A stretch of DNA of 64,000 nucleotides from NCBI RefSeq assembly GCF_000746025.2, contig NZ_CP045798.1:2218501-2282500 (forward strand), in the 5' to 3' direction. The notes beneath the pieces are model-generated. The model was not told the origin of the DNA. It did not search any database and worked only from the letters and a program-made list of their open reading frames with translations. Below are positions 47,778 to 56,606 of the stretch, one piece after another; the first letter of the stretch is position 1; each line of letters starts with the position of its first letter. A program made the position numbers and the translations under genes. Origin of the DNA: Thermanaerosceptrum fracticalcis. Its GTDB lineage: Bacteria > Bacillota > Peptococcia > DRI-13.

Positions 47778-47926
47778 TTGTTAGTTGATAGTTGGTAGTT
47801 GCTAGTTGGCAGTTGGCAGTGACTAATGCTTCCCGTTTCCCGCTTCCCGATACTTTTTCGGGTAGTTGGTAGCGGGCAGCGATTAAGTCAGTCAGAAGTC
47901 GGATTTCGGATATCGGAGGTCGAAGC
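47777..47926. repeat. heptamer arrays between cytochrome b and protease genes
   Basis: TAGTTGT/TAGTTGG units (47776-47815), TTCCCGC/TTCCCGA units and, after an 8-base spacer, the inverted GGTAGTT/GGTAGCGGGCAGC block (47828-47882). CGGATTT, CGGATAT and CGGAGGT follow. The last unit supplies the Shine-Dalgarno sequence of the next gene. Confidence 0.8.
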
Positions 47927-47929
47927 ATT

Positions 47930-48412
47930 TTGGACCTGGCAAAAACTAACGAGATAATCGTCCTAGGCCTGGGCAATATCATGTGTGGAGATGACGGGGT
48001 AGGCATCATTGCCGCAGAAAGACTGGAAAAAGAAAACATACCGGGAATTAGAGTAGTACCTGCAGGTATCGATCCCGGCGCTATTCTCTCCACCTTATGG
48101 CAGGCGGAAAGGCTTCTAGTCCTTGATTGTATCCAGGCCGGCGGCCAGCCAGGTAATTTACATCGGCTTAACATCACGGATTTGGTCCCAGAGGAGGAAC
48201 CTTTCTCCCTCCACCAGGTCAGCCTGGCCTCCTACCTGGAAAAGCTGGGTACTAAAGGGCCTAAAGAGATGGTTATCCTGGGGATAGAACCCCTCAACCT
48301 GACCTGGGGTAAAGCAATGTCGTCAGAAGTAAGAAAAAGCCTGCCCCGACTTTTGGAACTTGCGAAAAAAGAAATAAAAAAAATGAAAGAAAAAAGCCTT
48401 AGCACACTTTAG
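47930..48412 (+). CDS. hydrogenase maturation protease (M52, HyaD/HycI-like)
   Basis: A 160-residue peptidase that trims the large-subunit C-terminus after nickel insertion. The signature IVLGLGNIMCGDDGVGIIAAERL is present with the metal-binding Asp, and VLDCIQAGG and SLHQVSLASYLEKLG further on carry the other family residues. The start is TTG 47930. Its ribosome site GGAGGT (47915-47920) is part of a CGGAGGT heptamer at the end of the preceding repeat array. It is convergent with the MinJ-like gene, with a shared terminator. Confidence 0.92.
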   Translation: MDLAKTNEIIVLGLGNIMCGDDGVGIIAAERLEKENIPGIRVVPAGIDPGAILSTLWQAERLLVLDCIQAGGQPGNLHRLNITDLVPEEEPFSLHQVSLASYLEKLGTKGPKEMVILGIEPLNLTWGKAMSSEVRKSLPRLLELAKKEIKKMKEKSLSTL

Positions 48413-48426
48413 CTAAGGCCTTTTCT
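48391..48426. terminator. bidirectional terminator between hydrogenase operon and minJ-like gene
   Basis: GCCTTAGC and GCTAAGGC form a perfect stem with A- and T-runs on either side. It overlaps the end of both convergent genes. Confidence 0.85.
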
Positions 48427-49675
48427 TGTAGCTAATTCTGTTTATTAACCGCTGCCACAGACCTTTTAAGAAGCTTACCGAACCGGTCACTTCCATGTAA
48501 CTGTGTTCATACCAGTTGGGTACCGGGATAAAGCCCAAGGGTTTACCAAATCCCCTGTTGACCAGGGCCCGGCGAAAACTTCGCCTTTTTCCAGAAAGAT
48601 ACTCAATCTCAACAACTTTCCCCGCATCCAAAAGCAAGGTTTCCACCTGGTATTCGCTGTTCACAGGTATCCCATTCAAGGAAAGCAGGATATCACCCGG
48701 CTTCACACCTGCTTTTTTCAACGGGGAATCCTGTAGCGTATCCAGGATCATGATGCCCCTTTCGGGGGGGACAAAGGCAGGCTTGCCCCGCAGTTCCCGT
48801 TTCTGCCCCGTATAAATCAAAAATTCGTGGCCAAAGGGCCCAAAGAGGGCGGGAAGAAAGGCCAGGGCAGGGTAGTAGCTGGCCGTGATGGCTAAGGTCA
48901 GCAGAATCAGACTGTAACCGGCCAGTTCCAAAGCTGACCTGTAGGTTTTATCCTTAGGCAGGGCGGTCAAGGCTATGTCACCATAACCCAGAGCAGCTAC
49001 TACAGGCATCATCATATACACAGTCTCTCCCGAACCTTTCAAGAGTTCGGGTTTAATAAGAGGCCACCAATCGGGCATCTGTACTGCCCCCTGCAGCGCT
49101 TCCGTATTGGGATAAATCCAGGCGGCCAGTGCCACCAGGGGCAAGGGCCAGAATTTCTGCAGGTTATACCCTCCCACCACACGCCCATCATGGGCTCGAA
49201 TATAGGCCGGCACCGCACCCAGGTGCCCGCTAAAGAGAATAAGTAACGATTCAACCATATGGAGAATGGCTACCAGGGCCATGAGCTGTGGTATAGAGAG
49301 CTCCGGTACGCCAAAAATGAGTTTGCTCAGGGATAAAACACCCCCTGCATAGGCAAAACACAAAAAGCGCTGCTGGATAAACATTAAAGCAATGGCCGTA
49401 AGCCACAGGTAATTAACGCCTACCTCCAGTACAGAGACACCTACAAGAATCATCAGGAAACTCCCGATAATCCCGCCGCCCAATCCAAAGAGTGCCGCAA
49501 TAAGGGTTGGACGCCATACCGGCTCTTCCGGCAGATTAAACTGGTAGCTTTTGTTGCGCGCCATCCGTTTGTACTGGAAACCCACTAAAATTACAATCAT
49601 CCAGAAAAGAGGCGAAGTTAACAAGGAGATAATGCTTGTAACCATTAAGGGGACGAGCTTCAGAAAGGTTGCCAC
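48413..49675 (-). CDS. MinJ-like membrane PDZ protein
   Basis: A 420-residue protein with about eight membrane helices (residues 10-300) and a C-terminal cytoplasmic or extracellular PDZ domain (GIMILDTLQDSPLKKAGVKPGDILLSLNGIPVNSEYQVETLLL, 305-360). Topology, length and position beside ctpB-like and ftsEX genes match B. subtilis MinJ (YvjD), which bridges DivIVA and MinD in division-site selection. Sequence identity cannot be judged here, so the role is inferred from architecture and gene order. It ends inside the shared terminator with the hydrogenase protease. Confidence 0.8.
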   Translation of the reverse strand: MATFLKLVPLMVTSIISLLTSPLFWMIVILVGFQYKRMARNKSYQFNLPEEPVWRPTLIAALFGLGGGIIGSFLMILVGVSVLEVGVNYLWLTAIALMFIQQRFLCFAYAGGVLSLSKLIFGVPELSIPQLMALVAILHMVESLLILFSGHLGAVPAYIRAHDGRVVGGYNLQKFWPLPLVALAAWIYPNTEALQGAVQMPDWWPLIKPELLKGSGETVYMMMPVVAALGYGDIALTALPKDKTYRSALELAGYSLILLTLAITASYYPALAFLPALFGPFGHEFLIYTGQKRELRGKPAFVPPERGIMILDTLQDSPLKKAGVKPGDILLSLNGIPVNSEYQVETLLLDAGKVVEIEYLSGKRRSFRRALVNRGFGKPLGFIPVPNWYEHSYMEVTGSVSFLKGLWQRLINRISYKKRP

Positions 49676-49688
49676 TTATTTCCCCCCC

Positions 49689-50849
49689 TTATTTGCCAAT
49701 TTTACTTTCCAATACCTCGATGGCCTTATTTAATTGTACATCTTCCTTATCTTTTGGCGAAAGTATAACTTTGATGTCCGGTTCAATACCCTTCTTATGG
49801 ATATCGACTTTATTGGGTGTCAGGTATTTTGAGGTGGTAAGCTTAAGCCCGTCTCCTCCCCCCAGCGGGAAGACCATTTGCACAATCCCTTTACCGAAAG
49901 TCTTCTCACCCACCAATATACCTGATTTAGTATCTTTAATAGCCCCCGCCAGTACCTCGGAGGCGCTGGCGCTGCCTTCGTTAATTAACACCACCAGCGG
50001 GAGTTTTAAATTATCACCTGTAGCGTCTGCATAAGTGGAAGTACGCCCACTTTTATCTACCGTATAGACTATGGGACCTTTTGGAACAAAATACCGGGCA
50101 ATATTTACCGCGGCATCCAAGTCTCCCCCCGGGTCATCCCGGAGATCCAGGATTAAACCTTTAACCCCTGAATTCAAGAGCTTTTCCAGTTCTTTGCCCA
50201 TGGCCTCATCAGAATTGCTGGCAAACATTTTCAGGCGAATATAACCGATGTTCTTGTTTTTGGGGAGTACCTGGCTTTCTACTGTGGGTATATCGATAAT
50301 TTCCCGGGTTAAAGTAAACTCAAGGAGTTTGGCCACTCCCTCACGCATAATCCCTACCGTAACCTGAGTACCGGGATTGCCGCGCATCATGGCCACGGCC
50401 TCATCCATTTCCAGTTCATTGGTGAACTTATCATCAATTTTAATGATGATGTCCCCGCTTTTGATACCTGCTTTAGAGGCAGGGGTACCTTCTATGGTAG
50501 ACATTACAGTAAGTTTTTTGTCTTTTTCTCCCACATAGATGCCAATACCTCCGATAGAACCCTGGATATGGCGCTGCAGTTCCTGAAACTGTTTGGCATC
50601 CATAAAGGCTGAATAGGGATCCCCCAAAGAGGTGACCATCCCCCTAACCGCGCCCTGCATAATTTGTTTCATGGGAACTTCCTCAAGGTACTGGGTTTTG
50701 ATCATGATGGCTACCTGGGCCATGCGGCCAATTTCCTGGTAATTCGTAATAAGAACAAAACCTACCACTGTCGTTACTGTAAAACTGATAATCGTAAGAA
50801 TAGTGATGATGTTTTTAAGAATTTTGCGACCCTCTGTCAATCTCTCCAC
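49689..50849 (-). CDS. S41 C-terminal processing protease (CtpA/CtpB)
   Basis: A 386-residue exported serine protease. An N-terminal signal anchor (IITILTILSFTVTTVVGFVLI-like) is followed by a PDZ domain (GIGIYVGEKDKKLTVMSTIEGTPASKAGIKSGDIIIKIDD, about 95-175). The catalytic Ser is in LINEGSASASEVLAGAIKD, the Lys in VGEKTFGKGIVQ. In B. subtilis CtpB cleaves SpoIVFA during sporulation and its gene lies between ftsEX and minJ, as here. The final assignment between CtpA and CtpB types is by gene order. Confidence 0.92.
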   Translation of the reverse strand: MERLTEGRKILKNIITILTIISFTVTTVVGFVLITNYQEIGRMAQVAIMIKTQYLEEVPMKQIMQGAVRGMVTSLGDPYSAFMDAKQFQELQRHIQGSIGGIGIYVGEKDKKLTVMSTIEGTPASKAGIKSGDIIIKIDDKFTNELEMDEAVAMMRGNPGTQVTVGIMREGVAKLLEFTLTREIIDIPTVESQVLPKNKNIGYIRLKMFASNSDEAMGKELEKLLNSGVKGLILDLRDDPGGDLDAAVNIARYFVPKGPIVYTVDKSGRTSTYADATGDNLKLPLVVLINEGSASASEVLAGAIKDTKSGILVGEKTFGKGIVQMVFPLGGGDGLKLTTSKYLTPNKVDIHKKGIEPDIKVILSPKDKEDVQLNKAIEVLESKIGK

Positions 50850-51170
50850 CTGCCTGTCTAGTTATGCCTCCTGTAAGCGTCGATTTCCGACTGCCGACTC
50901 CCGCTCCCCGACCTTATATTTTTTGCTGCATATTACTCTACTATTAATATGCAATATCATATTACAATATTAAGCCCCATAAAACAATGAAAGGAATTAT
51001 CTTAATGATAACCGACCTCTGCTTTCCTACTACCGACTGCCCACATCTGAATAACCAATATAAGAAAAAATACCCGTTATCCCCGGGTATTTGTGAACAC
51101 GCTATTTATCCCTAAGGCACTAGTAATTAAAAACTAAGAACAAGTAACTAGCAACTAGTAACTAGTAAAC
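50850..51170. other. intergenic region upstream of ctpB-like gene
   Basis: 321 bases without a gene. CCGACTG/CCGACTC/CCGCTCC units (50885-50912) come first, then an AT-rich stretch with inverted ATATTAATATG-like sequence, the terminator of the M23 gene (51064-51092), and TAGTAAC/TAGCAAC units (51118-51170) running up to the M23 stop. Confidence 0.6.
51064..51092 (-). terminator. terminator downstream of M23 gene
   Basis: On minus, ATACCCG and CGGGTAT form a stem with a GGGATAA loop, followed by TTTTTTC. Confidence 0.75.
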
Positions 51171-52331
51171 TCACCTCGGGCTCACATAGGCCAGAGGGTT
51201 CTGGGGCACTCCACCGATACGTACAATAAAGTCTAAATGAGGTCCTGTACTCCACCCCGTACTGCCCACCGTGCCTATTTTCTGGCCTTTTTCCACCGTG
51301 TCACCGGGCTTTACGACATAGGACAAAAGATGGGAATACTGGGTAGAATAACCGCCGCCGTGATCGAGGATAATGGCCCTGCCATAGCCCCCTTTGATTC
51401 CCACATAAAGAACTTTGCCTCTCTCAGAAGCTACAACAGGGGTGCCGGCAGGAGCAGGGATATCAATGGCAGGGTGGAACCTTTTAACTTTAAAAATTGG
51501 ATGGGTCCGGTAACCAAAACCTGAGGAGACCCTGCTGTAACCGGGGACAGGCCAGCCCATTTTGCCGGAACCCATATAAGCCTGCTGGTGTTTGGCCTGC
51601 CATTCTTTGATAAATTCTTCTATCTCTTTCTGGCTTTCTTCCAATTCATCAAGGGCACGAATATATTCTTCTTTTTGTTCCTGGATAGATTTTAGAAGGA
51701 CACCTTTTTGTTTCGACTGGATTTCCAGTTGCTGCTGTTTTTCTTCCTTTTGGCCTTTTATGGAGTTAAGCTGGGCCGACTTTTCTTCTAACTGGGCCTT
51801 CTTCTCTTCCAGGACCTCTCTGGCCTGTTCTAATTCTTTTAAGAGTTTTACATCGTTAGCAGCGATTTTCTCCAAAAGGTCAAAACGGGTTAAAAAGTCT
51901 GTAATGCTGGTGGACTGCAGGAGTACCTCCAGGTAGCTTACATTACCCTGCTGGTAGATATCATTGAGCCTCTTGTTGAAATAGCTTGTCCTCTCTTCCA
52001 CCAGTTTATTGGTTTTGTTGATATCCTGCTGGGTATAATTAATGAGTGTTTCTGTATTAAGGATTTGTTTTTTGAGAGTACTAATATGGCCCTCCAGCAC
52101 GTCAATGTTCGATTCTAAGGTACGAATCTCACCCAGGACCCGGCGTTCCTCTTTTTTCTTTTGATTATATAGGTTTTCATACTTGGAAATAGCTTCGTTT
52201 ATTTCCTCTAGTTCCTTTAATTTCCGCTCATAGTCGGAAAGAGCCGAAACAGGTAGGACCATTACCAAAAGAAAGGTAAGGAGCAATAGAACACTTACCA
52301 GATATTTGTTCTGCCTGAAAAAAGGTACCAA
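51171..52331 (-). CDS. EnvC-like coiled-coil M23 (LytM) protein
   Basis: About 386 residues from TTG 52331 (GGGAGAGGGGGT upstream; the GTG at 52367 has no ribosome site and lies in repeat). A signal or anchor helix (YLVSVLLLLTFLLVMVLPVSA) is followed by a long coiled coil (about 35-255) and a C-terminal LytM domain. The domain has HPAIDIPAPAGTPV (His and Asp ligands) and YSHLL, but the last motif is GPHLDF, not GPHLHF. Its position next to ftsX and ftsE suggests a murein hydrolase, or an EnvC-type activator controlled by FtsEX. The Asp substitution favours an activator or unusual metal site, unproven. Confidence 0.88.
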   Translation of the reverse strand: MVPFFRQNKYLVSVLLLLTFLLVMVLPVSALSDYERKLKELEEINEAISKYENLYNQKKKEERRVLGEIRTLESNIDVLEGHISTLKKQILNTETLINYTQQDINKTNKLVEERTSYFNKRLNDIYQQGNVSYLEVLLQSTSITDFLTRFDLLEKIAANDVKLLKELEQAREVLEEKKAQLEEKSAQLNSIKGQKEEKQQQLEIQSKQKGVLLKSIQEQKEEYIRALDELEESQKEIEEFIKEWQAKHQQAYMGSGKMGWPVPGYSRVSSGFGYRTHPIFKVKRFHPAIDIPAPAGTPVVASERGKVLYVGIKGGYGRAIILDHGGGYSTQYSHLLSYVVKPGDTVEKGQKIGTVGSTGWSTGPHLDFIVRIGGVPQNPLAYVSPR

Positions 52332-52370
52332 CGCTCTTACCCCCTCTCCCTTTAACGTGAACCGCACTCC

Positions 52371-52623
52371 GATTGCCGAATTCCGACTGCCAACTTCCGC
52401 TCTCCGACTACCGACTGCCGACTACCGACAATAAATTTTAACAGCTTGCTAGTAAATTTTTTAATAAAATCTTTGAATATCGGTTACATAACGTCGGATA
52501 TCGAATATCGGGAGGCGAAGCCGTATTCGCCAAAAAAGACGTCGGATATCGGAAAACGGAAATCGTCCGCTACCAACTACCAACTATCAACTAACAACTA
52601 TCAACTAACAACTAACAACTAGT
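52371..52623. repeat. heptamer arrays incl. reversed GGCGAATACGGC element
   Basis: CCGACTG/CCGACTA units (52378-52428), a 60-base AT-rich core, CGGATAT units, then the reverse complement of the GGCGAATACGGCTTCGCC hairpin (52513-52530). CGGATAT/CGGAAAA and eight or more CAACTAN units to 52620 follow. The core resembles the one at 18121-18170. No gene in this gap. Confidence 0.85.
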
Positions 52624-53511
52624 TTACACCTTCAGAAACCTGTGCAGGCTGATAGCACTGCCCATAGCCCCCAGAGCAGTTCCAATGATGAATAGGTATT
52701 GATAAACCTCATAGAGCACAGCCTTATCCGTCATGATCGGCAGGAAGTTAATGGTGAGGGCTACATTTTTCACAAGTTCACTATAGAAAAAGTGTAATGT
52801 ACCCACAGCAATGAGGGCGCCGGTAAGACCGATGAACATCCCTTCCAGGAAGAAAGGCCAGCGAATATACCAGTTGGTGGCTCCTACCAGTTTCATAATG
52901 CCGATTTCCCGGCGGCGGGCAAACACAGTTAGCCTGATGGTTGTGGCAATTAAGAAAACAGCAGCCAACCCTACGGCAATAATCACCACTATTCCCACGG
53001 AACGAAGCCAGTTGGTCAGGGCCAGCAGTTTTTCCACCATACCCTGTCCGTAACGAACTTTTTCAATCTCCTGAATCTTAGCCACTTCCTCGGCTACCAG
53101 CGGCACCTGCGGGGCTTCTTTCGTTTTTAAACGATACATGTCCGGTAAAGGGTTATTCCCACCCAGGGCCTTTAAAAGGTCGGTATCTTTGCCAAAACGC
53201 TCTTCCAAGAGCTTAAGTCCCTCTTCTTTAGGCACAAAGGTTACCTGGTCTACGCCTGTCAGACTTTCCAACTGTTTCTTCATGGCCAGGGCTTTGTCAC
53301 GGGGTACATCCAGCTGTAAATAAGCATTAATCTCTAATTCAGATTCCATGGTTGTGGCCAGATACTGGGTATTCAGCACCAGGAGCCAGGCACAGCCCAG
53401 AATTAGCAAGGATATGGCCACCGTAGCCATAGAAGCCATACTCATAACCTTATTCCGTTTTAAAGAACGAAAAGCGTCACGGACAGCGTATTGTAAACTG
53501 CTCAACCTCAC
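52624..53511 (-). CDS. ftsX: cell division ABC permease FtsX
   Basis: A 295-residue membrane protein with four helices, one near the N-terminus (MASMATVAISLLILGCAWLLVL) and three in the C-terminal half. A large extracellular loop (about 50-170: YLATTMESELEINAYLQLDVP) has the typical FtsX ECD start. It transmits FtsE ATPase cycles to an extracellular hydrolase system; the M23 gene downstream is the candidate partner. GTG 53511 overlaps the ftsE stop by four bases. Confidence 0.96.
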   Translation of the reverse strand: MRLSSLQYAVRDAFRSLKRNKVMSMASMATVAISLLILGCAWLLVLNTQYLATTMESELEINAYLQLDVPRDKALAMKKQLESLTGVDQVTFVPKEEGLKLLEERFGKDTDLLKALGGNNPLPDMYRLKTKEAPQVPLVAEEVAKIQEIEKVRYGQGMVEKLLALTNWLRSVGIVVIIAVGLAAVFLIATTIRLTVFARRREIGIMKLVGATNWYIRWPFFLEGMFIGLTGALIAVGTLHFFYSELVKNVALTINFLPIMTDKAVLYEVYQYLFIIGTALGAMGSAISLHRFLKV

Positions 53512-54194
53512 GCCTGATAGCCACCCCTTTCCTCGTCCCGCACAATTCTCCCGTTTTGCAGAGCAATAACACGGCGTTTGATGCGGTCCACCATTTCTTT
53601 ATCGTGGGTGGCGGTAACAATCGTTGTGCCTCGCTTATTAATGGCCAAAAGTAAATTCATGATCTCCCAGGACGTATCAGGGTCAAGGTTACCGGTAGGT
53701 TCATCGGCAATAATCAGCAGGGGATTATTGACAATAGCCCGGGCAATGCAGACCCGCTGCTGCTGCCCGCCGGAAAGTTGATGAGGATAAGCAGAGAGCT
53801 TGTCCTTTAAGCCCACCAGTTCTAAGACAGCAGGAACCCTTTCTCTCACTTCACTGCTGGGGGCTTCAATGGCCTCCATGGCAAAAGCGACGTTTTCGTA
53901 AACAGTTCTCTCCATAAGCAGGCGAAAATCCTGAAAAATAAAACCTATTTTACGGCGAAAATAAGGAACTTCCCTCTCCTTCATCCTTAATAAACTCCTG
54001 TTATCGACAAGAATCTGCCCTTTACTCGGCAGTTCCTCCCGGATCATTAATCGTGTCAATGTTGATTTTCCGGCACCGCTGGGTCCCACGAGAAAAACAA
54101 ATTCCCCTCTTTTTATATGTAAATTGATATCGCGCAGGGCTTCAACCTTGACCTCTCCCTCATATGTCTTAGAGACATTAAACAACTGTATCAT
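53508..54194 (-). CDS. ftsE: cell division ATP-binding protein FtsE
   Basis: A 228-residue ABC ATPase from ATG 54194 with GAGGTG six bases upstream. Walker A is [14 protein letters not shown], the Q-loop [10 protein letters not shown], the signature [15 protein letters not shown], and Walker [14 protein letters not shown], all intact. It is the first gene of a ftsE-ftsX-M23 group. The preceding 400 bases hold a terminator and heptamer blocks. Confidence 0.97.
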   Translation of the reverse strand: MIQLFNVSKTYEGEVKVEALRDINLHIKRGEFVFLVGPSGAGKSTLTRLMIREELPSKGQILVDNRSLLRMKEREVPYFRRKIGFIFQDFRLLMERTVYENVAFAMEAIEAPSSEVRERVPAVLELVGLKDKLSAYPHQLSGGQQQRVCIARAIVNNPLLIIADEPTGNLDPDTSWEIMNLLLAINKRGTTIVTATHDKEMVDRIKRRVIALQNGRIVRDEERGGYQA

Positions 54195-54203
54195 CAAAAT
54201 CAC

Positions 54204-54610
54204 CTCATTCTAGACTGCGAATAGTCTCCTTTTTTCCCTAACTCTCTCTTTGTTCGACAATTCCTGAGGAAATCCTGCTGGAAAACACTAGCAAATTAAT
54301 AAAAAAGTAGAATTTTCCAGCACGCCGCCCGTCTCCGGCTACCCGCTTCCCGTAAAAAAAATGACCGGGTACTAAACCCAGTCACTTATTTTTATTACTA
54401 CCCGTTACCCGATCCCCGCACCTGTTGAATGTGGAACGTTAACTGTTAACCGTGAACCGAATTCCAATTGCCGACTTCCGACCGCCGACTACCGACCCCG
54501 ATAGTAATAACAAATACTCCAAAGATAATACACATTAATCGGATATCGGAAAGCGGATATCGGATGTTGGTAGGCGGGAAGGGGGAAGCGTCAGGGAATC
54601 CGTTCTATGG
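54204..54610. other. intergenic region ftsE / transketolase
   Basis: About 400 bases without a gene. It has a 10-bp inverted repeat TGCTGGAAAA/TTTTCCAGCA (54276-54323), TACCCGC/TTCCCGT units, a hairpin with T tract, TACCCGT/TACCCGA units, GTTAACT/GTTAACC/GTGAACC units (54438-54460), CCGACTT/CCGACCG units, and CGGATAT/CGGAAAG units (54540-54570). Confidence 0.6.
54360..54393. terminator. terminator of the transketolase genes
   Basis: TGACCGGGT and ACCCAGTCA (one mismatch) with an ACTAA loop; A-run on one side and TTATTTTTATT on the other, so it can work in both directions. Confidence 0.65.
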
Positions 54611-55552
54611 TCAGCCCTTCTTCCTCTTTATTACCTTATATGCCGCTTCTTTAATATCTTTCACGGTAAGACCGTATTTTTCCAGGAGTTCCTCAGGCTT
54701 ACCCGATTCGCCGAAGGTATCCCTTACACCTACTCTTTCCAGGGGCACGGGGGCGTTCTCCACAATAACTTCGGCCACAGCGCTGCCCAGGCCGCCGATG
54801 ATGTTGTGTTCTTCGGCAGTAACCAGGGCCCTTGTCTCCAGGGCCGCCTTGATAATAGTGTCCTTATCCATTGGTTTCAGTGTGGAAACATTAATGACCC
54901 TGGCGGATACCCCCTCCCGGGCCAGTTCTTCCGCTGCCTTCATCGCTTCATTTACCATGATGCCGCAGGCCAGCAGTGAAACATCCTTACCATCCCTTAA
55001 AACAACAGCTTTTCCTATTTGAAACTTGTAGTCTTCGCCAAAAAGAACCGGCACCGGCGCCCGGCCTAACCTTATGTAGACAGGTCCATCATGAGTCGCG
55101 GCAGCAAACACAGCCTTCTCCGTCTCCGTACCGTCGGCAGGAACAATCACCGTCATATTGGGCAGAGCACGCATCACCGCTATATCTACAATGGCCTGGT
55201 GGGAAGCCCCGTCTTCCCCTACCGTCAGCCCGGCATGGGTAGCCGCTATCTTCACATTCAGCTCTGTGTAAGCAATAGAATTACGAATCTGTTCAAAGGC
55301 TCTCCCGGTAGCGAAGACTGCAAAGGTACTGGCAAAAGCAATTTTACCCGATGCGGCCATCCCTGCAGCAATCCCTAAGAGATTTTGTTCAGCAATCCCT
55401 ACGTTAATAAATCTTTCGGGAAATACTTTCTTAAAATCGTGGGTTTTCGTTGATTTGGAAAGATCAGCATCCAGTACCACCACCTGGGGCATTTGCTCCC
55501 CCAGTTTGACCAGGGCTTTGCCGTATGCATCCCGCGTTGCTACTTTTTCCAT
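54611..55552 (-). CDS. transketolase, C-terminal subunit
   Basis: A 313-residue split transketolase half: the pyrimidine-binding domain (VVLDADLSKSTKT, GIAEQNLLGIAAGMAASG, FAVFATGRAFEQIRNSIAY, ATHAGLTVGEDGASHQ) and the C-terminal transketolase domain (VSLLACGIMVNEAMKAAEEL, TAEEHNIIGGLGSAVAEV). Together with the N-terminal subunit, encoded 12 bases upstream, it moves ketol groups in the pentose phosphate pathway. Split enzymes are common in archaea and Clostridia. Ends near repeats but is full length. Confidence 0.95.
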   Translation of the reverse strand: MEKVATRDAYGKALVKLGEQMPQVVVLDADLSKSTKTHDFKKVFPERFINVGIAEQNLLGIAAGMAASGKIAFASTFAVFATGRAFEQIRNSIAYTELNVKIAATHAGLTVGEDGASHQAIVDIAVMRALPNMTVIVPADGTETEKAVFAAATHDGPVYIRLGRAPVPVLFGEDYKFQIGKAVVLRDGKDVSLLACGIMVNEAMKAAEELAREGVSARVINVSTLKPMDKDTIIKAALETRALVTAEEHNIIGGLGSAVAEVIVENAPVPLERVGVRDTFGESGKPEELLEKYGLTVKDIKEAAYKVIKRKKG

Positions 55553-55564
55553 CTCGTTACCCTC

Positions 55565-56386
55565 CTATGCCAGTTCTTCCAGGGCCTGGGCAGCCTGGTC
55601 CTTTTTAGGGGCAGTACCGTGCCAGCCCGCTTCATTCTCCATAAAGGATACCCCTTTACCCTTTACGGTTTCGGCTATAATCATGGTGGGTTTATCCTTG
55701 ATGCTTTTGGCAATTTCCAAGGCCCTTGTAATCTGGGTAAAGGAATGTCCGTCGATTTGTTCCACATGCCAGCCAAAGGCTTTAAACTTGTCCACCACAG
55801 GCTCAGGGGACATCACCTCTTGGACCGGTCCATCTATCTGAAGCCCGTTGTGGTCTAAAAAGGCCGTGAGATTGTCCAGCTTATAATGGGCAGCTGCCAT
55901 AGCCCCTTCCCAAACCTGCCCTTCCTGGATTTCTCCATCGCCTAACAACAGGTAAACGCGATAATCTTTTTTATCCATTTTCCCGGCCAAAGCCATACCT
56001 ACTGAGGCGGAAAATCCCTGTCCCAAAGAACCGGTAGACATATCAACGCCCGGAACTTTTCTCATATCAGGGTGTCCCTGGAGCCGGCTGTTGATCTTTC
56101 TCAGAGTTAACAGCTCCTCCCGTGGGAAAAAACCCTTTTCTGCCAGAGTTGCATAGAGTACAGGGGCGGCATGGCCTTTACCCAAAACAAAACGGTCACG
56201 CTCGGGCCACTGGGGATTGGCAGGATCTACACGCATTTCCTGAAAATACAGGGCAGTTAATATTTCCACCGCTGATAATGAACCCCCGGGGTGACCCGAA
56301 CCGGCTTCCGCCAACATGGTGATAATGTTCCTGCGAATCTGCCGCGCTATTTCCTGCAGTTTCTTTTCATTGCTTATTTGTTCCAT
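55565..56386 (-). CDS. transketolase, N-terminal subunit
   Basis: A 273-residue thiamine-PP-binding half. Signature residues include [20 protein letters not shown] (about 26-45), the substrate His in [12 protein letters not shown], and the TPP/Mg motif [24 protein letters not shown] (about 150-175). It is the first gene of the pair; GGAGGGTTACC precedes the ATG. A heptamer-rich gap of 220 bases separates it from prfB. Confidence 0.95.
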   Translation of the reverse strand: MEQISNEKKLQEIARQIRRNIITMLAEAGSGHPGGSLSAVEILTALYFQEMRVDPANPQWPERDRFVLGKGHAAPVLYATLAEKGFFPREELLTLRKINSRLQGHPDMRKVPGVDMSTGSLGQGFSASVGMALAGKMDKKDYRVYLLLGDGEIQEGQVWEGAMAAAHYKLDNLTAFLDHNGLQIDGPVQEVMSPEPVVDKFKAFGWHVEQIDGHSFTQITRALEIAKSIKDKPTMIIAETVKGKGVSFMENEAGWHGTAPKKDQAAQALEELA

Positions 56387-56400
56387 TTTGGTAACCCTCC

Positions 56401-56606
56401 TTTGAAACGAATTTCGTCTTCCGATATCCGACGTCCTTTTAGGCGAATACGGCTTCGCCTCCCGATATCCGATATCCGATTTCCGAGTTTAATTGCTTCC
56501 TAGTCCATGTTCTAGTACAGCATTGTCGGAAGTCGGCGGTCGGCAGTCGAAATATCGTATTAACTACCAACTGCGAACTGCCAACTACCAACTATCAACT
56601 AACAAG
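56401..56606. repeat. heptamer arrays with GGCGAATACGGC element copy
   Basis: CCGATAT/CCGACGT units, the GGCGAATACGGCTTCGCC hairpin (56442-56459), CCGATAT units, the core (TTAATTGCTTCCTAGTCCAT and following), inverted CGGAAGT/CGGCGGT/CGGCAGT units (56526-56550), then CCAACTG/CCAACTA units to 56600. Closest match is the copy at 38791. Confidence 0.85.

Noticed and set aside
54276-54323. insertion sequence ends (TGCTGGAAAA inverted repeat)
   Set aside because: Only 28 bases lie between the arms, with no transposase and no flanking duplication; more likely a hairpin.
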